Positions 1-7,836 of a DNA stretch of 40,073 nt are shown here, piece after piece (position 1 is the stretch's first letter; each line of letters opens with the position of its first letter). The stretch spans positions 1 to 40,073 of the forward strand of contig JAZPXM010000049.1 of assembly GCA_045543675.1 (NCBI GenBank), in the 5' to 3' direction. The notes under the pieces were generated by a model. That model did not search any database. It was not told the DNA's origin and saw nothing but the letters and a program-made list of their open reading frames with translations. Made by a program: the position numbers and the translations under genes. The DNA comes from URNF01 sp045543675. Lineage in GTDB: Bacteria > Bacillota > Clostridia > Oscillospirales > Acutalibacteraceae.

Positions 1-57
1 GAACCCGGGACCAACCGGTTATGAGCCGGGGGCTCTAACCAACTGAGCTAAAGGCCC
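1..57 (-). tRNA. tRNA with CAU anticodon (Met or Ile2), partial at the window edge
   Basis: Read on the minus strand, the sequence starts GGGCCTT at 57 and runs through a canonical D arm (GCTC...GAGC), an anticodon stem and the loop CTCATAA with anticodon CAT. It then enters the T stem and runs off the window, so roughly the last 20 bases are missing. The lowest anticodon-stem pair is a C/U mismatch. A CAU anticodon fits elongator Met, or the minor Ile2 tRNA whose C34 is converted to lysidine by TilS (encoded at 7823-9175). The missing 3' half prevents a firm choice. A TTGACA/TAAAAT promoter lies just upstream. Confidence 0.9.
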
Positions 58-88
58 ATATAGGCGTCCCCATTGAAAGGACTTTTAC

Positions 89-116
89 ATTTTATCACAA
101 AACCGCTTTTTGTCAA
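89..116 (-). promoter_or_regulatory. sigma-A-type promoter for the CAU tRNA
   Basis: On the minus strand a perfect TTGACA (-35, 116-111) is followed by 16 bases and TAAAAT (-10, 94-89). Transcription would start near 82, about 25 bases before the tRNA 5' end. Confidence 0.7.
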
Positions 117-210
117 GACTTTTACGGAAAAAAGTTCATAATTCCTTTCTATTTCGGTCATCTTCTCTTTTCCTTTATATGATATGCTACATATGAAAGG
201 AATGAACAGC

Positions 211-594
211 ATGGCAAAACAGCATCCATCTTGCGTTTTAGCGAGCATTGCAGATGGGCCAACCTACAACGACGTTCTCGCCGCGGCAAAGCAGGTTGCA
301 AAGCAACTTGCATTACCGTTAGTAGCGGTAACCGTATTACCCACCGGACAAATCAGCACTCACACGTCCGAACGATTACAGACTTTATACAACATTGCAG
401 AACGACACGGTGCAGAACTGCTGATTATATTCAACGACAACCCTGCGCTCACCGTTGCGGTAACAGCACAGCAGAAAAATGCCGCACATTTGGTGGTAGG
501 TGCACCAAAAAGCGGACGTTTTATTGAAACTGTTAAAGCTATTTTGTCTGAAACACCGTTAACCATTGTTGCTGATGAGACAATTATAATATAA
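211..594 (+). CDS. stand-alone Usp-domain protein (KdpD-type universal stress fold)
   Basis: This is a 127-residue protein with the alternating beta/alpha pattern of a universal stress protein domain. The opening strand VLASIADGPT and the late segment AAHLVVGAPKSGR resemble the Usp domain embedded in KdpD sensor kinases (nucleotide-binding HUP fold). There is no kinase, membrane segment or second domain, so it would be a small soluble protein. Four in-frame ATGs occur at 184, 193, 202 and 211. I chose 211 because the AAAGG at 196-200 then sits at a normal distance. The gene stands alone, divergent from the tRNA and upstream of the T-box leader. In known families such domains bind ATP or cyclic di-AMP; which applies here, if either, cannot be seen. 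The family call is reasonably firm and the role is unknown. Confidence 0.7.
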   Translation: MAKQHPSCVLASIADGPTYNDVLAAAKQVAKQLALPLVAVTVLPTGQISTHTSERLQTLYNIAERHGAELLIIFNDNPALTVAVTAQQKNAAHLVVGAPKSGRFIETVKAILSETPLTIVADETIII

Positions 595-607
595 AATAAA
601 AAAAGAC

Positions 608-636
608 TTGCAAAACGAAAATAATAGTGGTAATAT
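608..636 (+). promoter_or_regulatory. promoter of the pheST T-box transcript
   Basis: TTGCAA at 608-613 and TAATAT at 631-636 are separated by 17 bases. Transcription would start just before the T-box stem I at about 645. Confidence 0.6.
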
Positions 637-644
637 ATTCTAAA

Positions 645-888
645 CGCGTTGATGGAGAAAAGTACGCGCTCTCACCCTTTTACAGAGAGACTTGCCTTGG
701 CTGTGAGCAGGTTATCGGGTATTGTGCGGAAGTTCGCTCTTGAGCGGCGGATTGAACGACTTTACGTCTTGTAGGTCTTGACGGCAGACACCGTTATCGG
801 TCACAAAAGTGTTTGCTTTTGCAAAAATCAGGGTGGTACCGCGGAGTTTACGTCTTCGTCCCTTTTGTGGACGGGGGCTTTTTTATTT
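645..888 (+). promoter_or_regulatory. T-box riboswitch (tRNA-Phe sensing) upstream of pheS
   Basis: This element fills the 595-918 gap. It begins with the conserved GATGGAGAAAAGTACG opening of stem I. CGCGCT at 665-670 can pair with AGCGGCG near 744-750, with one bulged G, to close stem I. The T-box sequence GGGTGGTACCGCG at 831-843 is the strongest marker. In the 3' side of stem I, TTC at 733-735 is the best candidate for the specifier codon and matches a phenylalanine tRNA; this is my reading, not a folded model. Uncharged tRNA-Phe would stabilise the antiterminator and let RNA polymerase into pheS and pheT. The terminator is listed separately. Confidence 0.93.
852..888 (+). terminator. T-box-controlled intrinsic terminator
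   Basis: GTCTTCGTCC (852-861) pairs with GGACGGGGGC (869-878), using several G-U pairs, across a 7-base loop, and is followed by TTTTTTATTTT. Its 5' arm lies just after the T-box sequence, as expected for mutually exclusive antiterminator and terminator folds. Confidence 0.85.
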
Positions 889-918
889 TCTGTAAATCAC
901 CGAAAGGAAGGTCACGAT

Positions 919-1944
919 ATGAAAGAAAAATTACAAGCGTTACGTGCGGAAGCGTTAGAACTTTTGGCACATGCGCAGACCCCTAAGGAACTCGAAGAAT
1001 TTCGTGTTCGTTTTATGGGCAAAAAGAGCGAACTTACCGAAATTATGCGCGGTATGGGTGCGCTTCCTGCCGAAGAACGCCCCGTTATGGGACAGTTAGT
1101 TAACGAAGTACGCAAAGAATTAGAAACCGCTTTGGCAGAAAAAACGGAAGCGTTGCAGAAAGCTTTGCAGGAAGAAAAACTGAAAGCGGAAAAATTAGAC
1201 GTTACTATGCCGGGCACTTTACCTGCAGAAGGCGGCTTACATCCGCTCAACGTCGTGCTCAACGATATGATCGATATCTTCCAGTCGATGGGCTTTGACG
1301 TAGTAGACGGTCCCGAAGTGGAAACCGACCACTACAACTTTGAGGCGCTTAACGTGCCGCAAGACCACCCCGCACGTGATATGCAGGATACGTTCTATCT
1401 TGCGGACAACATCTTACTGCGCACCCAGACTTCTGCGGCGCAGATTCGTACGATGGAACAGAGAAAACCCCCTATCCGTATTATCTGCCCCGGTCGCGTG
1501 TTCCGTGCTGACGAAGTGGACGCGACCCATTCGCCCGTATTCCACCAGATTGTAGGTCTTGTGGTAGACAAAGGCGTGACTATGTGCGACCTTAAGGGCG
1601 TTTTGGAACAGTTTGCGCATGAAATCTACGGTCCCGACACCAAAGTAAAATTCCGTCCGTCCTTCTTCCCTTTCACCGAACCGAGCGTTGAAGTAGACGT
1701 CTCCTGTTCGGAATGCGGCGGCAAAGGTTGCCGTGTATGTAAAGGCAGCGGCTGGATCGAAATTTTGGGTGCGGGTATGGTACACCCCCGCGTATTACAA
1801 AGTTGCGGCATTGATCCTGACGAATACAGCGGCTTTGCTTTCGGTATCGGTCTGGACCGTTTGACCACTACCCGTTACAAAATCAGCGACATTCGCTTGT
1901 TGTTCGAAAACGACCGTCGTTTCTTACAGCAATTTGATAAATAA
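919..1944 (+). CDS. pheS: phenylalanine--tRNA ligase alpha subunit
   Basis: PheS forms the catalytic half of the alpha2-beta2 enzyme that charges tRNA-Phe in the cytoplasm. The 341-residue product has the N-terminal coiled coil (about residues 1-85), then the class II catalytic core with VDGPEVETDHYNFEALN, the cysteine-rich motif CSECGGKGCRVCKGSGW common in Firmicutes PheS, and motif 3 ending GIGLDRL. Length is typical for the family. The reading frame is open upstream to 778, but that part overlaps the T-box and terminator. The ATG at 919, preceded by GAAAGGAAG, is therefore the start. pheT follows after 14 bases, so both are made from the T-box transcript and respond to uncharged tRNA-Phe. 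Confidence 0.98.
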   Translation: MKEKLQALRAEALELLAHAQTPKELEEFRVRFMGKKSELTEIMRGMGALPAEERPVMGQLVNEVRKELETALAEKTEALQKALQEEKLKAEKLDVTMPGTLPAEGGLHPLNVVLNDMIDIFQSMGFDVVDGPEVETDHYNFEALNVPQDHPARDMQDTFYLADNILLRTQTSAAQIRTMEQRKPPIRIICPGRVFRADEVDATHSPVFHQIVGLVVDKGVTMCDLKGVLEQFAHEIYGPDTKVKFRPSFFPFTEPSVEVDVSCSECGGKGCRVCKGSGWIEILGAGMVHPRVLQSCGIDPDEYSGFAFGIGLDRLTTTRYKISDIRLLFENDRRFLQQFDK

Positions 1945-1958
1945 GGAGGGATACTGCT

Positions 1959-4352
1959 ATGTTGATTTCTTTAAATTGGCTCAAATCCTACGTGGATATT
2001 GACGTGCCCGTTGATGAGCTGTGTGACCGCATGGTTATGGCGGGTTTTGAAGTGGAAAGCATCACCGACCTTTCGGAAAGTATGCGTAATGTGGTGGTAG
2101 GCCGCATCCAGCAATTAGAAAAGCACCCTGATGCCGACAAACTGCAGATTTGCCAGATCGATATCGGCGCAGCGGAACCCGTACAGATCGTTACGGGTGC
2201 TGACAATGTATTTGTGGGTGCTTACGTACCTGCCTGTTTGCATGATTCGCTTCTTCCCAACGGTATGCACATCAAAAAAGGCAAACTGCGCGGTGTACCG
2301 TCCAACGGTATGTTGTGTTCCGGTGAAGAGCTGTGCTTAAAAGAAAGCGATTATCCCGGTGCAGAAGTATACGGTATTCTCATTATGGATGACAAATATC
2401 CCGTTGGCACCGATATGCGCGAAGTGCTGCACTTAAACGATATCGTTATCGATTTCAAAATTACCGCTAACCGTCCCGATTGCCAGAGTGTACTCGGCGT
2501 AGCGAGAGAAATTGCAGTGGTATTGAAAAAGCCGTTTAACGCACCCGTGCCCACCTACAAAACGGTTGGCGGCGACATAAACAAAGAAATTTCCGTCACC
2601 GTTCACGACAGCGACTTATGTCCCCGTTATATGGGACGCGTGGTGAAAAACCTGCGTATCGCCCCGTCTCCCGATTGGATGAAACAGGCATTAAAAGCCG
2701 CAGGTATGCGTCCTATCAATAATATCGTTGATATCACCAACTTTGTTATGTTAGAAACGGGTCAACCGATGCACGCATTTGATATGCGCCACGTGGCAGG
2801 TCCCGAAATCCACGTGCGCCGTGCTTTCAAAGACGAAACCATTACCACGTTAGATGGTAAGGTACACACCTTGACAGAAGATATGCTGGTTATCGCCGAC
2901 AAAGACGTCCCTTCCTGCCTTGCAGGTATTATGGGCGGTGAAAACAGCGAAATCGAAGCGGACACCACCGACCTGTTCCTTGAAAGCGCAAAATTCCGCC
3001 GTGACAGCGTACGTCGCACATCCCGTGCTCTCGGCATCCGCACCGAATCCAGCGGCAGATTTGAACGCGGTCTGGATATTATGGGCGCTGAATATGCCAT
3101 GGAACGCGCGTTACAGCTTATCTATGAGTTAGACGCCGGCGATATCATTGACGGCGTTATCGACGTAAATGACGGTCTCCCCGCCATGCGTACCATTACG
3201 GTTGATGCGCAGAGCATCAACGACCTTTTAGGCGTGCAGGTACCTTTCACCACTATGGTGGAAATCCTGAACAGTTTGCACATTGAAACCTCGTTGGATG
3301 CAGACAACCGTCTCACCTGCAAAATCCCGTCGTTCCGCGATGATATTGAAGGCAGAGCCGATTTGGCGGAAGAAGTAATGCGCATTTACGGTTATGACCA
3401 CATTGTCGGCACACCGATGCGCGGTGCGGTTGTACGCGGCAACAAGTTACCTGAACGTATTAAGACCGACAAAATCAAGCGGTTGTTGATTGCGGCAGGT
3501 ATGTATGAAATCGCCACCTACTCCTTTATCAGCAGTAAAGCGGTAGACACATTGTTGTTGGCTGAAAACGACCTGCGTCGCAAAGCAATCACCTTATTGA
3601 ATCCGCTGGGAGAAGAATATTCCACCATGCGTACCCAGTTGCTGACCAGTATGCTCACCGTACTGTCCACCAACTTTAACCGCAAAATTCCTGCGGCACG
3701 TTTCTTTGAAGCGAGCAAGGTGTTCAAGCCCAAAGCATTACCGGTCACCGAGCAACCCGACGAAGTACCGACTTTGTCTATCGGTATGTACGGTGACAAG
3801 GAAGACTTCTTTACACTCAAAGGTATCGTAGAAACCGTATTTGCGGCATTCGACGTTGCTGTTTCCTATACCGCATCTGCAGAAACCTATCTGCATCCCG
3901 GCAGACAAGCGGCGGCGTTACTGAATGGCGAACAAGTTGCGGTGCTCGGCGAAGTGCATCCCGACGTTGCGGCAAAATACGACTTAGAAACCCGCGTATA
4001 CGTTGCGGAAATAGATATTTCCAAACTGTTTGCCACCGAAAAAGCAGCCATTATTTACAAACCGCTTCCCCGTTTCCCCGCTGTAGAACGTGACTTGGCA
4101 TTGCTGTGTGATGCGGATATGCCGGTGGCGGAAATTGCGGACACTATCCGTAAAGCAGGTGGCAAATTGCTTGAAACCGTCACTTTATTTGACGTATATC
4201 AGGGCAGTCAGATCGAGGCAGGCAAAAAGAGCGTTGCGTTCAGTCTTGCGTTCCGTTCTAACGAAGGTACGTTGACCGACGAGCAGATTGAACCCGCATT
4301 CAAGCGAATTTTCCGTGATTTGAACGAAAAAGGATGTATTCTTCGCTCATAA
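1959..4352 (+). CDS. pheT: phenylalanine--tRNA ligase beta subunit
   Basis: PheT is the tRNA-binding and editing subunit that partners PheS. The 797 residues match the usual bacterial length. An N-terminal EMAP/OB-like tRNA-binding domain occupies about residues 40-150 (HPDADKLQICQIDIG). The B3/B4 editing region and the B5 domain follow (TANRPDCQSVLGVAREIA, and EEVMRIYGYDHI near residue 475). The C-terminus is an FDX-ACB anticodon-binding domain (about 705-797, beginning near PRFPAVERDLALL). The start ATG has AAGGAGGG upstream and lies 14 bases after pheS, as expected for co-translation of two subunits made in equal amounts. Nothing appears truncated. Confidence 0.98.
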   Translation: MLISLNWLKSYVDIDVPVDELCDRMVMAGFEVESITDLSESMRNVVVGRIQQLEKHPDADKLQICQIDIGAAEPVQIVTGADNVFVGAYVPACLHDSLLPNGMHIKKGKLRGVPSNGMLCSGEELCLKESDYPGAEVYGILIMDDKYPVGTDMREVLHLNDIVIDFKITANRPDCQSVLGVAREIAVVLKKPFNAPVPTYKTVGGDINKEISVTVHDSDLCPRYMGRVVKNLRIAPSPDWMKQALKAAGMRPINNIVDITNFVMLETGQPMHAFDMRHVAGPEIHVRRAFKDETITTLDGKVHTLTEDMLVIADKDVPSCLAGIMGGENSEIEADTTDLFLESAKFRRDSVRRTSRALGIRTESSGRFERGLDIMGAEYAMERALQLIYELDAGDIIDGVIDVNDGLPAMRTITVDAQSINDLLGVQVPFTTMVEILNSLHIETSLDADNRLTCKIPSFRDDIEGRADLAEEVMRIYGYDHIVGTPMRGAVVRGNKLPERIKTDKIKRLLIAAGMYEIATYSFISSKAVDTLLLAENDLRRKAITLLNPLGEEYSTMRTQLLTSMLTVLSTNFNRKIPAARFFEASKVFKPKALPVTEQPDEVPTLSIGMYGDKEDFFTLKGIVETVFAAFDVAVSYTASAETYLHPGRQAAALLNGEQVAVLGEVHPDVAAKYDLETRVYVAEIDISKLFATEKAAIIYKPLPRFPAVERDLALLCDADMPVAEIADTIRKAGGKLLETVTLFDVYQGSQIEAGKKSVAFSLAFRSNEGTLTDEQIEPAFKRIFRDLNEKGCILRS

Positions 4353-4356
4353 CCGC

Positions 4357-4385
4357 TTGCATTTTCGCATAAAATATGTTACACT
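4357..4385 (+). promoter_or_regulatory. promoter for ireB
   Basis: TTGCAT at 4357-4362 and TACACT at 4380-4385 are separated by 17 bases. This would give ireB a start of its own, independent of the T-box transcript. No terminator is visible between pheT and this site. Confidence 0.55.
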
Positions 4386-4423
4386 ATCTATGAATTCACA
4401 TTTGGACAAGGAGGGATCTCCCT

Positions 4424-4669
4424 ATGTTGGACAAAACTATGACCTTTTCTTTGGGTGGAAACAAAGAATTGGAAATGAAAACCATCTTAACAACGGTGTA
4501 TGACGCGCTGCGTGAAAAAGGGTACAATCCTTATAACCAGATCGTCGGCTATCTTCTGTCGGAGGACCCCACCTACATCACCACCCACAACAACGCACGT
4601 ACACTGATCCGTAAGATCGATCGTGACGAGTTGATGCGGGAATTGGTGCGTTCGTATTTGAACAATTAA
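4424..4669 (+). CDS. ireB: IreB family regulatory phosphoprotein
   Basis: This 81-residue protein matches the IreB family (formerly UPF0297/YrzL). Its hallmarks are KGYNPYNQIVGYLLSEDPTY and THNNARTLIRKIDRDE. In Enterococcus, IreB is a small dimeric protein phosphorylated on N-terminal threonines by the PASTA kinase IreK and modulates cephalosporin resistance. Here threonines at positions 5 and 7 (LDKTMTF) are placed suitably for that. The start has GGAGG upstream. In many Firmicutes ireB is followed by ruvX/yqgF; here a different small gene follows after 21 bases. Family assignment is firm, and the physiological role in this organism is inferred. Confidence 0.93.
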   Translation: MLDKTMTFSLGGNKELEMKTILTTVYDALREKGYNPYNQIVGYLLSEDPTYITTHNNARTLIRKIDRDELMRELVRSYLNN

Positions 4670-4690
4670 TATGCAAGGAGAATAACAACG

Positions 4691-4987
4691 ATGGCGGAAG
4701 AAAAATCCAAGTTCCTTTTATATAAAGGACACCCGCTGGTTCGTTCCGGTAACACCATTTACTACGGCTCTTTGGCCGAAAAATGCGTTGTTGTGATGCA
4801 GATCGTCACCACCAAGCAGGTGGGTGATATGACCGTTGCAGATAAAATTCAGGTGCAGTTGTTGTCTACCGACGAAGAACTGCGTATGAGTGAACGTATC
4901 TTGAAAAAGAGCGAAAAACACGGTCTGTACAACGCGATGGATATTGGCAGTATCTGGCTGGAACGCGCATTAAGCGACAAAGGTTAA
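4691..4987 (+). CDS. small conserved-looking protein of unknown function downstream of ireB
   Basis: A 98-residue soluble protein with a good ribosome site (AAGGAG, 4676-4681) and a clean terminator right after it. It has no signal peptide or membrane segment. The N-terminal half (KFLLYKGHPLVRSGNTIYYG) looks like short beta strands. The C-terminal half is helical and charged (SERILKKSEKHGLYNAMDIG, then WLERAL). The wording resembles small unannotated proteins I recall from clostridial genomes, but I cannot name a family. The 21-base gap to ireB and the shared terminator say the two are co-transcribed, which suggests a link to the IreB or PASTA-kinase pathway. That link is inference only. Confidence 0.85.
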   Translation: MAEEKSKFLLYKGHPLVRSGNTIYYGSLAEKCVVVMQIVTTKQVGDMTVADKIQVQLLSTDEELRMSERILKKSEKHGLYNAMDIGSIWLERALSDKG

Positions 4988-4995
4988 ACGTGAAA

Positions 4996-5026
4996 ACAAG
5001 CGGTGCAAAGCACCGCTTGTTTTTTT
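4996..5026 (+). terminator. terminator of the ireB unit
   Basis: ACAAGCGGTGC pairs perfectly with GCACCGCTTGT (11 bp, loop AAA) and is followed by a T run. The upstream A-rich flank means it could also act on the minus strand. Confidence 0.9.
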
Positions 5027-5032
5027 ATACAA

Positions 5033-5064
5033 AAACCCGCCCACGATATTTCGTGGGCGGGTTT
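5033..5064 (-). terminator. terminator for the minus-strand small membrane protein (bidirectional)
   Basis: ACCCGCCCACGA and TCGTGGGCGGGT form a 12-bp perfect stem with loop TATT, flanked by A and T runs on either side. It lies just past the stop at 5069, so it ends minus-strand transcription and backs up the plus-strand terminator at 4996-5026. Confidence 0.88.
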
Positions 5065-5068
5065 TTCA

Positions 5069-5278
5069 TTATTCTTCAACGGGTTGTTCAGCGGTATCTT
5101 CTTGCATATCATCCGCTTCGCAATCAAAAGAAATGCAGGTGCATTCTTCGCCTTCTTCGGTTTCCAGTTGTTTCTTCTTTGCTTTCGCACGAAGTAACAA
5201 TAACGCAACAGTGGTCAAAGACGCTACCACAGCCACTACAATAACAACGATCCACAAAGTTTTCTTATCTTTAAACAT
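5069..5278 (-). CDS. small single-pass membrane protein, unknown function
   Basis: The 69-residue product starts with a short basic segment (MFKDKK) and one hydrophobic helix (about residues 8-30, WIVVIVVAVVASLTTVALLL). A basic RAKAKKK stop-transfer patch follows, then an acidic tail holding three cysteines (ECTCISFDC). The positive patch on the C-terminal side suggests the acidic tail is cytoplasmic. The ribosome site is GGAGGCG. It has its own promoter at 5311-5339, lying on the end of ftsH, so it can be expressed apart from the large operon. I recognise no family. A regulator or partner of FtsH is conceivable from position, but nothing in the sequence proves it. Confidence 0.75.
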   Translation of the reverse strand: MFKDKKTLWIVVIVVAVVASLTTVALLLLRAKAKKKQLETEEGEECTCISFDCEADDMQEDTAEQPVEE

Positions 5279-5310
5279 CTTTATCGCCTCCGCCTACATT
5301 GTACATTAGA

Positions 5311-5339
5311 AGTATACCCTATTTTTTGAAAAATGTCAA
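5311..5339 (-). promoter_or_regulatory. promoter of the small membrane protein, overlapping the ftsH stop codon
   Basis: On the minus strand TTGACA (5339-5334) and TATACT (5316-5311) are spaced by 17 bases. The TGA of ftsH (5338-5336) is contained in the -35 box. Confidence 0.75.
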
Positions 5340-7261
5340 TTATCAGATGCATTTTCAACGGAAGTACCTTCCATCAACGCTTTAAACGCATCGCCGTCCA
5401 TTTTTTCGTGTTCTAACAAATACGCCGCCACTTCTTCCAGCTTATCCAGATGACGGGTCAGTTTTTCGCGGGTCTTAGCGTATGCATCGGTAATGATCTT
5501 TTCAATTTCCTTATCAATACGTGCTGCAATTTCCTCGGAATAATTACGGGTGTGACCAAAGTCTCTGCCAAGGAAGATTTCATCCGAGTCGGATGCACCA
5601 AATGCAATCGGACCTAACGCATCACTCATACCGTATTTGGTAACCATACTACGTGCCAAATCGGTAGCACGTTCAATATCGTTAGAAGCACCGGTAGAAA
5701 TATCCGCTAAGGTCAACGCTTCTGCTACACGACCGCCAAGCAATACCTGCAAATCTTCCAACATTTCATTTCTGGAACGGTAAGAACGGTCGTTTTCGGG
5801 CAGACTCATCGTAAAGCCGCCCGCCATACCGCGCGGCACAATAGACACTTGATGCACAGGATCCTGCGTAGGACAGAAATAGGTGACAACCGCGTGACCT
5901 GCTTCGTGATACGCAGTCAGTTTGCGTTCTTCCTGCGTTTGCTTACGGCTCTTCTTCTCGGTACCTACCACCACTTTGACGGTGGCTTCTTCGATTTCTT
6001 CCATTGTAATAGAATGACGCGATTTGCGTGCCGCCAGAAGTGCCGCTTCGTTGAGCAGGTTTTCAAGGTCAGCACCCGTAAAGCCCGCAGTGGATTTTGC
6101 CACCGTTGCGAGTTCCACGTCAGGTGCTAAAGGTTTACCTTTTGCGTGCACACGCAAAATTTCTTCTCTTCCCTTTACGTCGGGGTACCCTACCACAATC
6201 TGACGATCAAAACGACCCGGGCGCATCAAGGCACGGTCCAGCACGTCGGGACGGTTGGTAGCGGCAATCAAAATAATACCTTCGTTAGCGCCGAAGCCGT
6301 CCATTTCTACGAGCAACTGGTTTAAGGTCTGTTCGCGTTCATCGTGACCGCCGCCAAGACCCGCCCCACGTTGTCTGCCCACCGCATCGATTTCATCAAT
6401 AAAGGTAATACACGGGGCATTCTTCTTAGCTTGCTCAAACATATCGCGCACACGGGATGCACCCACGCCGACGTACATTTCCACAAAGTCAGAACCCGAA
6501 ATGGAGAAGAACGGCACGTTAGCTTCTCCTGCCACAGCGCGTGCAAGCAGGGTTTTACCCGTGCCGGGAGGGCCTACAAGCAAAACACCTTTCGGTACGC
6601 GTGCGCCCAACTCCTGATATTTTTTCGGCGCTTTTAGGAAATCGACGATCTCGCGCAACTCTTCTTTTTCTTCGTCGGCACCCGCCACGTCTGCAAAAGT
6701 GGTTTTCCGTTTAGTGTCTGCGAGCGTTTTTAAACGGGTTTTGCCGAAGCTGAACATTTTAGAGCCGTCGCCCATCGAGCGACGCATAATCAGCCACAAC
6801 GCCAACAGCGAAATGCCCATCATCAAGAGATACGGCAACATACTGACGAAAAACGACTGTTTTTCAAGCGGTTTCCAATCATACGTAACGTCGTTATCGG
6901 CATTATCGTCACGGTTGACATCGTCTACAAGCGGGGTCACCATATTGATAAAACTGCCGACATCGGGCACCGTATACGCAAGCACGTCTTTTTCGTCAAC
7001 TTTATTATCTTTGTTCACATCGGTGCGGTACTGTTCGCGTAAAAGGAGTTTCAAAGCGCCGTTATTCAAATCCAGCGTATACGACTCCACTTTTTCTTGC
7101 TCAAAATACGCGATGTACTCCGAAAATTTCATCTTTTCTGCTTTTTGGTTTGCTGCAAACGGATTGAACAGCAACCAAAGTAACACAAAAAAGGCAACAG
7201 GAATGGCAACTAACGCCACCACGCCCAAGGCGGACCGTCCGCCGTTCTTCTTAGGTTCCAC
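5336..7261 (-). CDS. ftsH: ATP-dependent zinc metalloprotease FtsH
   Basis: FtsH is a membrane-anchored hexameric AAA+ protease that removes damaged membrane proteins and short-lived regulators. The 641 residues show a first membrane helix (about 13-34), an extracytoplasmic segment, and a second helix (about 137-157). The AAA module has Walker A GPPGTGKT at 230-237, Walker B ITFIDEID and the arginine-finger region MRPGRFDRQ. The zinc protease site is HEAGH at 452-456. Length is normal. The start is a GTG at 7261 with AAAGGAG eight bases upstream. The extracytoplasmic loop contains DVNKDNKVDEKD, which resembles an EF-hand or dockerin-like calcium loop and is unusual for FtsH. It is the last gene of the rnj operon, following hpt by 29 bases. 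Confidence 0.97.
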   Translation of the reverse strand: MEPKKNGGRSALGVVALVAIPVAFFVLLWLLFNPFAANQKAEKMKFSEYIAYFEQEKVESYTLDLNNGALKLLLREQYRTDVNKDNKVDEKDVLAYTVPDVGSFINMVTPLVDDVNRDDNADNDVTYDWKPLEKQSFFVSMLPYLLMMGISLLALWLIMRRSMGDGSKMFSFGKTRLKTLADTKRKTTFADVAGADEEKEELREIVDFLKAPKKYQELGARVPKGVLLVGPPGTGKTLLARAVAGEANVPFFSISGSDFVEMYVGVGASRVRDMFEQAKKNAPCITFIDEIDAVGRQRGAGLGGGHDEREQTLNQLLVEMDGFGANEGIILIAATNRPDVLDRALMRPGRFDRQIVVGYPDVKGREEILRVHAKGKPLAPDVELATVAKSTAGFTGADLENLLNEAALLAARKSRHSITMEEIEEATVKVVVGTEKKSRKQTQEERKLTAYHEAGHAVVTYFCPTQDPVHQVSIVPRGMAGGFTMSLPENDRSYRSRNEMLEDLQVLLGGRVAEALTLADISTGASNDIERATDLARSMVTKYGMSDALGPIAFGASDSDEIFLGRDFGHTRNYSEEIAARIDKEIEKIITDAYAKTREKLTRHLDKLEEVAAYLLEHEKMDGDAFKALMEGTSVENASDN

Positions 7262-7290
7262 AGCTTAATCTCCTTTGAATGCTTTGCTAA

Positions 7291-7836
7291 TTATTTTTCG
7301 TAAATTTCGTGTTTTAATACACCGATATACGGCAGGTTACGGTATGCTTCGGCATAATCAAGACCGTACCCTACGATAAATTTATCTTCCACCTGTGCAC
7401 CGACATAATCCGCATATACGGGTGCCGTACGGCGTTCGGGTTTATCCAACAGCGTACACAAACGAATGCTGGCAGGGTTGCGCGCCGAAAGTGTTTTTAA
7501 AAGAAAAGACAAGGTGTTTCCGGAATCAAGAATATCTTCTATCACCAAAATATCTTTACCTTCTAAGGATTGGTCAAGGTCCTTCAAAATACGCACTTCA
7601 CCTGAAGATTTTGTACCGTTTCCGTAACTGGTTACTGCCAAAAAGTCGATAGCGCACGGAACGGTCAACTCACGCATAAGGTCTGCCATAAACATCAGCG
7701 ACCCTTTCAGTACACTGACTAACAACAAGTTTTTACCCTTATAGTCTTCATTGATCTGCGCACCGATACGCGCACAGATTTCTGCTAACTGTTGTTCGGT
7801 AAACAGAATTTCCTCAACATCATTATGTATGCTCAC
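7291..7836 (-). CDS. hpt: hypoxanthine phosphoribosyltransferase
   Basis: Hpt converts hypoxanthine or guanine plus PRPP into IMP or GMP (purine salvage, cytoplasm). The 181-residue protein carries the PRPP-binding loop EDILDSGNT (residues 100-108), the upstream LKGS loop (43-46) and the C-terminal segment ADYVGAQVEDKFIVGYGLDY typical of bacterial enzymes. I start it at GTG 7836, since GGGGAGG lies eight bases before it. An in-frame ATG at 7881 is further upstream but has no better ribosome site and lies inside tilS. The gene overlaps the end of tilS by 14 bases and precedes ftsH by 29. The tilS-hpt-ftsH order is conserved across Firmicutes, which supports the call. Confidence 0.96.
   Translation of the reverse strand: MSIHNDVEEILFTEQQLAEICARIGAQINEDYKGKNLLLVSVLKGSLMFMADLMRELTVPCAIDFLAVTSYGNGTKSSGEVRILKDLDQSLEGKDILVIEDILDSGNTLSFLLKTLSARNPASIRLCTLLDKPERRTAPVYADYVGAQVEDKFIVGYGLDYAEAYRNLPYIGVLKHEIYEK

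Noticed and set aside
778..918. 47-codon N-terminal extension of pheS
   Set aside because: It is the T-box and terminator region; the ribosome site and family start are at 919.
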